From NCBI RefSeq assembly GCF_036370855.1, contig NC_088110.1, positions 25,234,001-25,298,000 of the forward strand: a stretch of 64,000 nt of DNA, written 5' to 3'. A model generated the notes under the pieces. That model had not been told where the DNA came from. It did no database searches and saw only the letters and a program-made list of their open reading frames with translations. Position 1 is the stretch's first letter, and each line of letters begins with the position of its first letter. Below are positions 23,625-45,499 of this stretch, in pieces. A program made the translations under genes and the position numbers. This DNA comes from Dromaius novaehollandiae (Eukaryota; Chordata; Aves; Casuariiformes; Dromaiidae).

Positions 23625-24330
23625 ACACCCCATGAGCCCCGACGTCCCTGTGCGCCCCAACATCCCCATGGGCTCCGACATCCCTGTGAGCCCCGACATC
23701 CCCATGAACCCCGACATCCCCATGGGCTCCGACATCCCCATGAACCCCAACATCCCTGTGAGCCCCAACATCCCCGTGAACCCCAACATCCCTGTGTGCC
23801 CTGACATCCCTGTGAACCCCAATATCCCCGTGAGCCCCAGCATCCCTGTGAACCCCGACATCCCCGTGAACCCCAGCATCCCTGTGAACCCCGACATCCC
23901 CGTGAGCCCCGACATCCCTGTGAACCCCAATATCCCTGTGAACCCCAACATCCCTGTGAGCCCCGACATCCCCGTGAACCCCAACACCCCCGTGAACCCC
24001 AACATCCCTGTGAACCCCAATATCCCCGTGAACCCCAACACCCCCATGAACCCCAACACCCCAGTGAGCCCCGACATCCCTGTGAGCCCCGACATCCCCG
24101 TGAACCCCAACACCCCCATGAACCCCAACACCCCCGTGAGCCCCGACATCCCTGTGAGCCCCGACATCCCCGCAAGCCCCAACATCCCCATGAACCCTGA
24201 TATCCCCGCAAACCCCAGCGTCCCCCGCAACCCCCAGCATCCCCACAGGTCCTTGCACCCGCGCAAGCTCCCGCATCCCCATGAGCCCCGATGTCCCTGC
24301 AAGCCCCGACGTCCCCATGAGCCCTGGCAT
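23625..24330. repeat. 18-bp minisatellite, roughly 38 copies
   Basis: Tandem 18-nt units (CATCCCTGTGAACCCC-like). Because 18 is a multiple of three and the unit lacks stops, several frames on both strands stay open across it; the + frame would be a (P-N-I-P-V-N)-type hexapeptide repeat. No start, splice or coding evidence. Confidence 0.92.
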
Positions 24331-24777
24331 CGCCACGCACTCCCACGCCATGGCGTCACGGGTGCCTGCGAGCAGCTGCAAGGCCGGTCGCCCCACAAGC
24401 CGTGGGTCCCGGACAGGCCCCAGCGCTGCCGCAGCAGCGTCTGTGCTTCACCCCCGGCAGCAGGATTTGCCTTTTGCAGTGACCGGGCGATGCCTGCCCG
24501 CACCTTGCTCACTGCAGCGTCCAGCTGCTCTGCAACTGCAGAGCATCCCCTGTGCCGTGCCCACGTCCTTGTGTGCACGAATCCATCACTGATGACTCAT
24601 TTCTTTGTTTTCTTCCATTTTGTAGGTAAAAATACTACTGCCTGCTATGACATAGCTGCCCCTCAGCTGCTGGAGGAGTTCACCATCCCCTGTGCTGCTT
24701 TTCATGCTCCCAGGCTTGCTCTTATTAAAGCAATACCACTGGGTTTTGCTCTAAACGGGGTGTGGTTTTTTGGGGTT

Positions 24778-24894
24778 GGTTTTTTTTTTTTTTTTTTTTT
24801 TTCTTCTTTCCATTTGCTCCATTGCAGTATACTGGGAAATGGTACAGAGACAACCTGGTCTAGGAGACTGCAGGCAGAGTGAGCGCACGCGCGC

Positions 24895-24932
<38 letters not shown>

Positions 24933-25045
24933 TGCGGGGGGGGGGGTGTGCGCACGTGTGCACGTGTGTGTGCACGCGTGTGTGTGTGCATGCGTGTGTG
25001 TGTGTGTGTGCGTGTGTGTGTGTGTGTACGTGCGCACGCCACGTG
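24778..25045. repeat. Poly-T tract followed by GT/CG microsatellite
   Basis: A run of about 22 T at 24780 is followed by (GT)n mixed with GC steps and a G run from about 24890 to 25030. Such alternating purine-pyrimidine DNA can adopt the Z form. Confidence 0.9.
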
Positions 25046-25899
25046 CACGCAGGACATGCCGACCCTTGGCCGAGGTGACATGCAGCCTTTGCCCAAACAC
25101 AGTGGTCCCTCCGTTTGGTGGTGGGTACAGCGCTGTCAGGGAACGGCAGCTCGAAATACAGGAGGAGACGCCTAAGCCGTTAAATACTTGTCATACTTGG
25201 GTAGTTCTGCCTTCAAAACACCACCCCAAACCCTCAGGGTTTTGTGGAGTTGGACCTCAGGACGGGGCGCTGGACATGTCTAGACAAAATGAGACAAGAA
25301 AACAAAGAAAATAATAATGCAAAAATCTTCCCTGTCGAGGGGATTTTCCAGCGTGCAGCAGCATGACCACGCAGGATGGCTGCTGGACACGGTGCCCTGC
25401 CACGCGGGAGCCCAGCATCCGTTGACGCTTGCGGAGCGAAACGCCTGGTCCGCTCAGACACCGCTGCAGGCAGCCGGGCCGTGGGGCGCGAAGGGAGCAG
25501 CGCTTGCTCCGGGGCCGCCTTCCAGGCTGCTCCTGGCACCGGTGTTTTGAGAAAGGGCCGTGCAGAGCTTTGCAAGCCGTGTGCTCGTGCGCACTGCGGC
25601 CAACGCTGCCTGCGGCCATCGCAGGTGGCATCTGGCTGCTCCGACCACTCTCCGTGTGTCCAGCCTTTGCAACCCGGGTGCAGAGCGCAGTGTCACCTTT
25701 GCAACCCGGGTGCAGAGCGCAGAGCTGCCTTTGCAATCCTGGTCACAGAGCGCAGAGCTGGCGCACGCGCGGTGCCGGATGGCACCAGGGAGCCGGCGCG
25801 GCCGTGGCTGACGGGCGATGCCAGCGCAGCGGCACGGCACCAGCCAACCTCCGCGCCACCTGCATGCTTCGCGCAGGGAAGTCTCGGCTTCCTTTGTTT

Positions 25900-26215
25900 T
25901 CCCGATTTCCATTTTGTGTCCTAAAATATTCACTCCAAGTTCCGCTTGACAGACGTCCCTAATCTAATCTCCACGTCTGCTTTCTAATTTTCGCAGTCAG
26001 GATAAAACAAATCGGCTGGCGTTAATTGCCTGTGCAGCGGCCTGGAGCTTTGAGCCGTGATTTACGAGCTCAGAGCAGGCGCTCTGCAACACATTTTTCT
26101 TAATTTATTTTTAATGAGTCTCTCAATTAATTTTCTTGGAAACATCTTAATGATGTTGGAGGCGGGTGTTAATGAGGTCTGCACCAGCTCCTCATTTTGC
26201 ATATTTTAAAGGACC
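25900..26215. promoter_or_regulatory. AT-rich island, possible conserved noncoding element
   Basis: About 300 bp of AT-rich unique sequence between GC-rich repeats. It contains repeated TAATGA/TTAATGA and CAATTAATT elements (26100-26175) and ends TTTTGCATATTTTAAAG, which includes an octamer/POU-like TTTGCAT. It shows no coding features. The locus neighbours ZFHX3 in other vertebrates, a region known to carry distant enhancers. Confidence 0.35.
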
Positions 26216-26289
26216 GAACAGCACCACGAGCGAGCGCCTCGTCCCGAAACGCGGCTCGAGGCCGGGGAGAGGCCTCAGTCCGCACCTCC

Positions 26290-26870
26290 TCCCGGTGCCG
26301 CCTCCTGGGACGTCCGCGCTGTCCCTGTGTCCCCGGTGTCCTCGTGTCTGAGGTGTCCCCATGTCTGCGGCAGCCCCATGGCCGTGGTGTCCCCGTGTCT
26401 GCAGCGGCCCCGGTGTCCCCGTGTCCGTGGCATCTCCATGTCTCCGTGACCGAGGTGTTCCCATGTTCGTGGTCCGTCCAAGGGGTCCCTATGTCTGCGA
26501 AGTCTCCGTGGCTGCAGCAGCCTCATGGCTGCAGTGTCCCTGGCATGTCTGCAGCATTCTGGTGGCCACGGTGTCCCCATGTCCTGTGTCCCCACATCTG
26601 CAGTGTCCCTGTGTCTGTGATGTCCCCAGTGTCCACGGCACCCCCGTGTCTCCAGCACCCCCGTGGCCCTGGTGTCTCCTTGGCCCTGATGTGCCCAGTG
26701 TCCCCTTGGCTGCAGCTTCCCTGTGGCTCCAGCGTCCCCGTGTCCATGATGCGTCCCCCTCCCCATCTCCATGTCTGTGGCATCCCTGTGTCCATGGTGT
26801 CTCCATGTCCCCAGTGTCCCCGTGTCCTGGTGTCCCCGTGTCCGTGGTGTCCCCAGTGCGGGTGGCCCGG
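26290..26870. repeat. Degenerate GTGTCCCC(A/G)TGTC array
   Basis: Roughly 580 bp of irregular 15-20 nt units. The long frames across it on both strands are repeat artefacts. Confidence 0.8.
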
Positions 26871-27349
26871 CTGCCGTCCCTGCGCTGGCGAGCGGTGGCA
26901 GCTGCTTCGCCGCCCCTCCCGGCCCGTCGCTCCTCGCTGACGCAGGGTGGGATGAGCACGGAGCCGCCCGCGTCCCCGCCGCAGCGGAGCAGCTGGCCGG
27001 GCTCAGCGCGCGGGTTCAGCGCGCCAACGCGCACACGGCCCAGCCGGACGGGCTGCTGCGCGGGGCGTCTGCTCCGCCCTGGCCCCGGCCCCAGCCCCGG
27101 CCCCCGCCCCGGCGGCATGGGCATGGGGCAGCATGGGCCCCGCGGGCTCCCCGTGACGGACGGCCCCTCCCAGCCCCGCCGTCCCTGGGCGGCAGGACGA
27201 GCCCCGGCTGCAGCACGCGGGGACGCGGCAGCCGGGCACCTGCGCCCGGGGCAGCGGCCGACAGGCGAATGCCGGAGCACCGTCCCGGCACGCAGCCCCG
27301 AGCCCTCGGCCTGGGAGCAGGCGGGCGACCTGGTCCGCCCGGCACCGCA

Positions 27350-27830
27350 TGGGACAGCGTGGGACAGCACAGCACAGCACGGCATGGCACACACTGCAGC
27401 ACGGCACGGCATGATGCAGCACGGCGCGGCACGGCACGGCAGACAGCCAGGTGCAGGCAATGTCCGGGCCAGTGGCGGGCACAGGCTGGCAGTGCGGCCA
27501 GCGCTGCTGCCGTGCAGCCATCAGGGAGGAGGTGACAAGGGCCCACGCAAGGGGCAGCTGCAAACGGGCCCCAGCGCTGCCGGCAGCCCGGGTGGGCGCT
27601 CACCCCCGCGGGGCTGCAGAGCCAGGCTGTGCCACGCAGAGCCGCGCCGTGCAACGCAGAGCCGTGCTGTGCTGCACCGAGCTGCACCAAGCTGCACCGC
27701 GCTGCACTGAGCTGAACCAAGCTGCACCGCGCTGCACTGAGCTGCACCGCGCTGCACTGAGCTGCACTGAGCTGCAACCCGCTGCACTGAGCTGAACCAA
27801 GCTGCACTGAGCTGCACGGCGCAGCACGCA
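27350..27830. repeat. Short-unit repeats: GCACGGCA and GAGCTGCACCGCGCTGCACT types
   Basis: Two blocks, 27350-27440 (GGCACGGCA/CAGCACGGC) and 27640-27830 (AGCTGCAC with CGCTGCACTG), give Ala/Gln/Cys-rich open frames with no coding support. Confidence 0.8.
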
Positions 27831-28650
27831 GCCTGCGCTGCCGGAGGAGGCACAGGGCAGCGCGGGAGCGCAGGGGGAGCAGGGCGGCTGCGGCGGGCGC
27901 TGCCCCCGGGGAAGCGCTGCTGCTGGCCGAGACCAGGCCGGCAGCCGGGGCGGGAGCCGGCAGCGGCACCGCGTCCCTGCGTGCACTGTCGCGCATCGCC
28001 GCGCTGCAGCGCGTGGCCGCAGCCGCTGCCGGAGCAGGTTGCCACGGCAACCGGCAGGTGCTGGTGCGGCGCATCCCGGTCCACCCTCCGGGCCAGCCCG
28101 GCCCTGGCCGTTTCCAGTTAAAATACGAGGGAACCGGCGCCGCCGTTCAGCACGGCCCTGGGGCGCCGGCGGCTGCAGCGGGACGGGAGCGGTCCCGCGT
28201 GCCCGGGAAACCCGCCGGAGCCGCTGCACATGGCGTGTCGCGGTGCAGAGCAGAGCGCGGGTCCGTCCCCACGGCAGGCACAGCCACCGCCGCGCAGCCA
28301 CGCGCCCGGTTTGTTCACAGTTACTGCAAAACGCACACACACCGAGAGAGTGTTTTGTTTTCTTTTTTTTTCCCCCCCACTATTGATCTGGTGCTTTTGC
28401 GGGGGGGGGGATCTCCTTGGCTGTCTAAACACTATTGATCCGTGCTGGGAAGCCGCGCGGACGGGGAAGGGCGTGGAGAAATTGAAATTTCATTTCCGAC
28501 AACTTGTTCCTGTTATTTTTACCCTTTTGGACAGGGAGAAACATGGAGCAACAGCCTCAGTCAATGTGGTCGATAGCTCCTCGGAGAGCGCGGCGCAGCT
28601 CCTCGGGCAGCCGGGCGCAGCGGGAGGCCGCTGCAATCGCTGTGTGCTGC

Positions 28651-28790
28651 CCGCAGCGCCGTGCACACCCCGGCGCAGTGCCATGTGCAGCGCCGTGCAC
28701 ACCCGGAGCAGTGCCACATGCAGCGCCGTGCACACCCCGGCGCAGCACCACGCGCAGCACCATGCACACCCCAGCACAGCGGGAGGCCGC
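28651..28790. repeat. About 33-bp tandem repeat, 4 copies
   Basis: Units contain GCAGCGCCGTGCACACCC. The block sits just upstream of the GC-rich start of the PMFBP1-like 3' model. Confidence 0.75.
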
Positions 28791-29082
28791 CGTGTGCAGC
28801 GCCGTGCCCAGCCTCCGCGGCTGCAGGGCTGGAGGCCGTGGCACGGCGAGGCGCCGCTCCGTGCGGCAGCGCAGACACGCCAGCCGCGGCCGGGAGGAGC
28901 CGGGCGGATCCATGCGCGGTGGCGGGTTCTGGTTCTCGCCATTGTCCCCAGAACCGCGGGGCTCCCCGGGCCGAGGGCAACGGCCCGTCCCGCGGCGCGG
29001 CAGGAGCGGGCGGCCGGGACGCGGCACCACCGGGGATGCCCCCGAGCGGCCCGGGGGCGAGCGGGAGGGCGCGGCAGCGGCG

Positions 29083-32000
29083 ATGGGGGAGCTGAGCGCC
29101 CTCGGGCAGGCCCAGCCGGAGCCGGCCGCGCCGCACGCCCAGGTGAGCAGGGCCGGGCCGGGGCGGCCCTGGGTGTCCCCAGCACCCGGCAGCGCTGAGT
29201 CCAGACGGCCGTGCCGCCCCGCGCCCCAGGGACAACAGCCGTCGGCGGCGCCGGACCCGCAGCCCGGAGCGGCCCCGGCACGCGGGGACGGGCGGCAGCC
29301 GGCGCCGGAGCTGGGGCGGGCGCTGGCCTGGATTCGGGAGCTGCGGCAGGGCCTGGACGCCTGCCGGGGCCGGAACCGGGAGAGCCTGGCGCAGCTGCAG
29401 CGGCAGGAGGAGGCGGCGGAGCAGGAGCACCGAGACCTGGCGCTGCTGCTGCGGCAGTGCCAGGCGCTGATGGGGCAGGTACCGCCGCGGGCGCGGGGCA
29501 GCCGTGCTGCGGGCGCGGGCAGCCGAGCCGCCGGCGCTGCCCGCCCCGCTCTGCCCCAGGTGCTGCGCTACGAGGCGGCGCTGCGGCCGCGCTCCCCGGG
29601 GTGCCGGGGCCCGGACGAGAGCTGCGGCAGCCCCGTGGGGAGCGGGCCGGGGTGGCCCCGGGAGCAGAGCGACACGCTGCCGAGTGGAGCCGGGGAGCTG
29701 GAGGAGCCGGAGCCGCACGGGACCCAGGAGCGCCCCGACGCCGGCGGCCAGGTGGGCGACGCAGGGCCGGTCCCGCGGCCCCCAGGCACCGCGTGCCGCT
29801 GGCAGCGCAGGGCCGACGGCGCATCACCGTGCCGCTCGCGCAGGCGGAGGCCGAGCGCGGCAGGCAGGAGGGGCCCGCGGCGGAGGAGCTCCGGGGGCCG
29901 GCGCGGGACGTGCAGCCGGCGAGCGTGGCCCAGCAGAGCAGCGCCGCGGAAGGTGGGCGGCCCCGGGGCGGCAGGGCTGGGGGTAGCGGGGCTGTGACCC
30001 GCGGGCAGCGTCGTCACAGGGGAGGGGGAAAGCACCCCGGAGGGGACCGGCAGCGGGGCCCCGCTTCGGTTTGCACCGCGTTGCCCACGTCGGTGGACGT
30101 GCTCTGCCCGTGCTGGGGCCGCACGACCCGCCGCTGCCGCAGGCCCCCGTGCCTTTGGGGCGTCCCGGGCCACGGGGCCACAGACCGCTGCACCACGGCT
30201 CCCCGGTGCCCGCGGAGGTGCAGCGGCAGCGCACGTCGGCCCACGGCGCGCCTGCCCGGAGCCGGGGGGACGCGGCAGGAGCCCAAACCAGCCCACGCGC
30301 CCCCAAGGCCAGGCGGGGCCCGGCTCCGCTCCGCTCTGCTCCCCTCCCGCAGCGGCGGGGCAGGGAGCAGGCGATGCCAGGCGGCCCCGCTCCCCGCGCA
30401 GCCCCAGCGCAGCCGCCGCCGGCCCCCAGTCGCCCGCCACCCGTGGAGGCAGCGCCGTGCCCGTGCCCGGGGAAGGGCGTCCGGTGCCCGGCCAGCCGCG
30501 AGCTGGAGGCCGAGCTGCGAGCGCTGCGGGAGCAAGCGGCCAGCAGCAGGGCCGAGGCGGCGCGGAGCAGGTAGGCGGTCAGCGCCCATCCCTGGGCCTC
30601 TCTGCGCCCAGGCGGGTAACGGCGGGGCCTGGGGCTGCCGCAGCTGGGGCCGTGCCCTTGTCCAGGGAGGCGGCCGCGCAGCTCCAGGCAGAGCTGAGCC
30701 AGTGGCAGCAGAAGCAGCAGCTGACCCTGGAGCAGGCGCTGCAGCACATGCACGCCGCAGCCCAGGCAGACGAGAGGCTGCAGCGGAGCCAGGAACAGCT
30801 GCAAGCCCTGAGGCAGCAGGTGAGGACGCTGCGAGCCCGACTGCGGGGTCCTGCACGGGGCCCTCTCCCACGGGGGAGACTCCTCCCCGGGTCAGCCTGG
30901 TGCCCGTCCCCCCGCAGCCGTGGATAACCCAGCACCTCTCCGCCCAGTGCCAGGAGCAGGCTGCCAGGCAGCAGGAGCTGCGGGAGGAGCTGTGCTGGCA
31001 GCAGGACAGGAGCGAGAAGCTCCAACTGGAGCTGCAGCAGGCAGAGGAGTGGACGAGCACCCTTGAGAGAGAGAACGGGGCCCTGCAGCAAGGCCTGTGC
31101 CGCAGGGAGCGGGCGGTGAGCTGGGAGCAGCAGGAAGGGCACAGACCTCACGCTGGCATGGGCCCCACTAAGGTCCCGCCTTGCCTGCAGCTGGGGGAGC
31201 AGGAGGAGCTGAGCCGGCGCCTGCAGTGCCGCCTGCTCCGGCTGCAGGAGGAGCTGGGAGCCGCCCAGGCCAGGGAGCAGCAAAGTCAGCGGCAGCTCCG
31301 TGGAGCCCAGGAGACCATCCGTGCCCTGCAGCAGGAAGCGGCCTCCGACCGAAAGCACCTGGCAGAGCTGCTGGGACAGGCGAGGGCAGGCACAGCACAG
31401 CCCCAAGCTGCAGCAAGCTGCCGAGCAGCCCTCGGTGCCAGAGCAGCAAAGGGGCAGCGCTGCACAGAGCCCTGTCCCGCCTCGGGGCAACGCTCTGACC
31501 CGCAACGTCGCATGCAGGTACAAGAGGTGCCGACCCTGCGGGCAGAGCTGGCCCAGGCCCAGCAAGGAAAAGCCCAGCGGGAGGAAGAGATTGCGGCCTA
31601 CAAGGAGCAGAGGCAGCAGCTCCACGGGGAGCTGAGGAAGCTGCAGGGGTCCCAGGAGCAGAGGCAGCAGGAGGTAGGCGTGCTCCAAGCCTTGGCCCAG
31701 GGCGCAGGCTGCCCCTCCCCACCACCTCTGCTCCTGGGGCAGGCCCGCTCCCTGGGGAAGAGGCTGCAGGAGCTGAGCAGCCGAGCCCAGCAGCAGCAGC
31801 AGCTGCACCAGGACAGCGAGCGAGCTCTGGCCGCGCGGGAAGAGGAGCTGGTTGTTTGCAAAGTGGAGCTGGCCTTCCTCAAGGAAAAGCTCAGCAAGGC
31901 CCTGGAGCAGGTGCGAGACAGGAACAGGCAGCACCGCAGCCTGCGGGCAGGAGTCCGGGCTGGATCCCTGGCTCCAGGGGAAAGCAGATCCTAGCCCAGA

Positions 32001-32989
32001 GGGAGGGCAGAGCTGGCGAGGACAAGCCAGAGGCAGCGGCCTACTGCAGAGCCCAGGCCGCCACGGGAGGGGGCTGCGGGTCTGTCAGCAGCAGCAGGGC
32101 TGAACACCTTGCTCTCCTCAAACTACCCTTCTTTGCTCCCTTGCTAGAAAGAAGCCCTTCAGCACGAAACTAACATGTTACGACAGAAGTTCGCAGTCAC
32201 TAGCGCTGAGGTAAGAGTCCTTCCCTTCTCCAGAGTCGCTCTCCAGAGCATCAGGCAACTCCAGACCCTCTGCTCAGCCCCAAAGGCTGCTGCCCTAGCA
32301 CAGCCTGGTTCTTGCAACTGCCTCCAGCCCTGGGCACATACCGACTAGGGCCAGCAGTTGCCCGCGCTGAAGGCTGTCTCTTTCAGGCAGAAGCCCTGCG
32401 CTCCTCCCTCACCGCGGCACGTTCTGACAGCAGCAGGCTGCACCGGGAAAGCGAGCTGGTGCTGGTCAACATCAGCCACTGGGTGAAAAAGCAGAAGTGA
32501 GTGAGAAGATGCACTAGAGTAGAGAGGGGCAGGTGGCTGCTTTCTCCTCCCCCAGCATCAACTAACCCAGCCTGCACCTCATTTTCAGGCAGTCAAACGA
32601 GAAACTAGGGCAAAAAATCCAGCAGCAAGTCAAGCAGATCGCTGAGCTGACAGGCGAGAAGGAGTAAGTGGTGAGCACGGGGAGATGGGCTGAGCTCTCT
32701 GCGGAGAGCAGTTACTGCTGACCACACTGGTGCATGGGACAGAGGAAGAACCACTGGACCACCCAAGCTCTCATAACACCAGCGGATCAAGATACATTCG
32801 TGCACCACTTCCTCACCTCCTCTTCCCTGCAGGCAGCTCCGAAACACACTGGGAAGACTGCAGGAGGAAAACAAGTACCTCAGGGTCAGAGCAGAGGAAC
32901 AGCACCATGAGCGTGAGCAGCTGAAGGCGAGCAGAGCTCCTGTCACAGCCTGGCCAGAAACAGTGCTAGGCCTGTGCTCCTGCGTGTAG
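29083..32989 (+). CDS. PMFBP1: PMFBP1-like coiled-coil protein, 3' part of gene (14 exons, 682 codons)
   Basis: Spliced model, exons 29083-29142, 29230-29478, 29560-29751, 29844-29952, 30402-30570, 30666-30819, 30918-31115, 31191-31379, 31518-31673, 31743-31910, 32148-32210, 32387-32496, 32589-32663, 32833-32989. They sum to 2049 nt with consistent phases and end in TAG. Nearly all junctions are AG/GT; 31379 has a GC donor. The start of the fifth exon (30402) was chosen by phase and is the least certain boundary. The product is almost all Gln/Glu/Leu-rich coiled coil (for example QELREELCWQQDRSEKLQLE) with no enzymatic motif. Tail-to-tail placement with DHX38 matches PMFBP1 (polyamine-modulated factor 1-binding protein 1), which in mammals is a testis protein of the sperm head-tail junction. 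Human PMFBP1 is about 1007 residues, so a 5' part is missing here; candidate exons lie at 2.2-20.5 kb. The ATG at 29083 may be internal or an alternative start. The name rests on synteny and coiled-coil character, not on alignment. Confidence 0.65.
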
Positions 32990-33254
32990 CGGGACAGCGG
33001 GGCAGTGGCTGCCCGGGCACAGGTCGTGCAAGACCTGCCTTTGCAGGAGCACAGGCCACGGCTGGGCCAGGCTCAGGTTGTCTTTGCCCTCCGAGACGGT
33101 GTAATTCTGTGCATCGTCCCAGGCTCTGTAGGGCAGTAACTTCACCATGCTAGCCCTGCACAGTTCTGCAGGGCTGCCTCCACCCAGCACTTGTCTCCAG
33201 GACGAGAAACAGCACAAAACAAAGCAAGGGTCAAAGACTAACAACCTTTAAACA

Positions 33255-33260
33255 AATAAA
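33255..33260 (+). terminator. PMFBP1: Poly(A) signal of PMFBP1-like gene
   Basis: A canonical AATAAA on the + strand lies 266 nt after the TAG stop at 32987-32989. It is the only such hexamer between that stop and the convergent DHX38 stop codon. Confidence 0.7.
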
Positions 33261-33415
33261 ATTATTTCTGTTCTGTAGCAAAAGTAGTGCCAAGCACCAA
33301 AGCCTTCCTGGGCCACAAGCTGTAGCAAGCCGCGCAGTCGGGGGAGCTTGGCACTCTCCTGAGACTCCGCTGCTCCTGGAAGCCCATACACCTCGAAGCA
33401 ACGGGCACTGCTTTC

Positions 33416-44007
<10,592 letters not shown>

Positions 44008-44130
44008 CGCCGCCGGCCGCTACCACGCCGCGCGGGGCCGGGCAGCCGGGCCGCGGCGGGCGCCCATGGGCTGCGTGCGGGGCAGCGCTCAGCCGGGGCT
44101 GCAGCGCCGCCGCTGCCGCCCCGGGCCCCG

Positions 44131-44620
44131 GCCGCCGCCCCGGCCCCGCTCCCCGGCCTCGGCCTCGGCCCCGCTCCCCTCCCGGCCCCGCTCCCCGGCC
44201 TCGGCCTCAGCCCTGCTCCCCTCCCGGTCCCGCTCCCCTCCCGGTCCCGCTCCCCGGCCTCAGCCCCGCTCCCCTCCCGGCCCCGCTCCCCGGCCTCGGC
44301 CTCGGCCCCGCTCCCCTCCCGGCCCCGCTCCCCGGCCGCCGCCCCGGCCCCGCTCCCCGGCCTCGGCCTCGGCCCCGCTCCCCTCCCGGCCCCGCTCCCC
44401 GGCCTCGGCCTCAGCCCCGCTCCCCTCCCGGTCCCGCTCCCCTCCCGGTCCCGCTCCCCGGCCTCAGCCCCGCTCCCCTCCCGGCCCCGCTCCCCGGCCT
44501 CGGCCTCGGCCCCGCTCCCCTCCCGGCCCCGCTCCCCGGCAGCCGCCCCGGCCCCGCTCCCCGGCCTCGGCCCCGCTCCCCTCCGGCCCCGCTCCTCTCC
44601 CGGCCGCCGGCGCCCCCCGG
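44131..44620. repeat. C-rich higher-order repeat upstream of DHX38 start
   Basis: Short CCCCGGCCTCGGCCTCGG and CCGCTCCCCTCCCGG units are organised in a larger period of about 203 bp (GCCGCCCCGGCCCCGCTCC recurs near 44131, 44335 and 44539). It lies in the 5'UTR, first intron or promoter of DHX38, G-rich on the transcribed-sense strand. Confidence 0.85.
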
Positions 44621-44639
44621 CTCCAGCACCTGCCGGCAG

Positions 44640-44870
44640 TTGCCTCAGCGACCGCAGGCCACCACCCTGAGCGCCGCCATTGCCGCCCCACAGTGCTCCG
44701 CGGCAAGAGCCGCTCTAGCCCACGCCCACCATCGAGGCACGTGCCGAAAACACAGACGCCCCAGCTACCATAGAGACGAACTGCGGCTAGACAAGACGCG
44801 CCGCCGGGGCGCGTACTTCCGGCATAGGGAAGCGCTTTGGGGTCACGTGGCCGCGGCGGGAGCGGGGAGA
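44640..44870. promoter_or_regulatory. DHX38: Probable DHX38 promoter region
   Basis: A CpG-rich block with GCCGCCATTGCCGCC at 44669 (YY1-like), an ETS-type ACTTCCGGC near 44815 and a TCACGTG E-box at 44843. In human the corresponding promoter is shared divergently with TXNL4B, but I see no TXNL4B exon here. Confidence 0.45.
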
Positions 44871-44879
44871 GGTCGGGGG

Positions 44880-45475
44880 ATCCCACAGACCCCACGCGTG
44901 GGGGGGGATCCCACAGACCCACACGTTGGGGGGGATTCCACAGACCCCACACAGGGATCCCACAGGCCCACACGGGGGGGTCCCACAGACCCCACACAGG
45001 GATTCCACAGGCCCACACGGGGGGGGTCCCACAGACCCCATACACACGAGGATCCCACAGACCCCACACAGGGATTCCACAGGCCCACACGGGGGAGTCC
45101 CACAGATCACACACACACACAGGGATCCCACAGACCCACATACGGGGATCCCACAGACCCCATACACACGAGGATCCCACAGACCCCACACAGGGATCCC
45201 ACAGACCCACAAACGGGGATCCCACAGACCCCATACACACGAGGATCCCACAGAGCCCACACAGGGATCCCACAGACCCCATACACACGAGGATCCCACA
45301 GAGCCCACACAGGGATCCCACAGACCCCATACACACGAGGATCCCACAGAGCCCACACAGGGATCCCACAGACCCACAAACGGGGGATTTCACGGACCCA
45401 CACACAGGGGCGTCCCACAGACCCACACTCAGGGAGCCAGACCCACACATGGGGGGAGCCCCCACAGACCCACAG
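44880..45475. repeat. Tandem GGGATCCCACAGACCC array
   Basis: About 600 bp of roughly 24-25 nt units, paired into 49-50 nt units (CATACACACGAGGATCCCAC). It fills the space between the DHX38 promoter and the 3' end of HP. Long open frames here on both strands are artefacts. Confidence 0.92.
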
Positions 45476-45499
45476 GTGGAGGGGGAAGTGGGCACCCCC

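Larger units (their letters stand above)
20544..29082. other. Introns or intergenic sequence with several repeat arrays; no confident exon
   Basis: Contains the 18-bp array (23.6-24.3 kb), T and GT tracts (24.8-25.05 kb), AT-rich island (25.9-26.2 kb) and degenerate arrays at 26.29-26.87, 27.35-27.83 and 28.65-28.79 kb. Weak coiled-coil-like segments occur at about 25130-25190 (RERQLEIQEETPK) and 26984-27060 (AEQLAGLSARVQRANAHT). Confidence 0.4.

Noticed and set aside
23388-24882. Long open frames on both strands, 280-416 codons
   Set aside because: They are a consequence of the stop-free 18-bp repeat unit.
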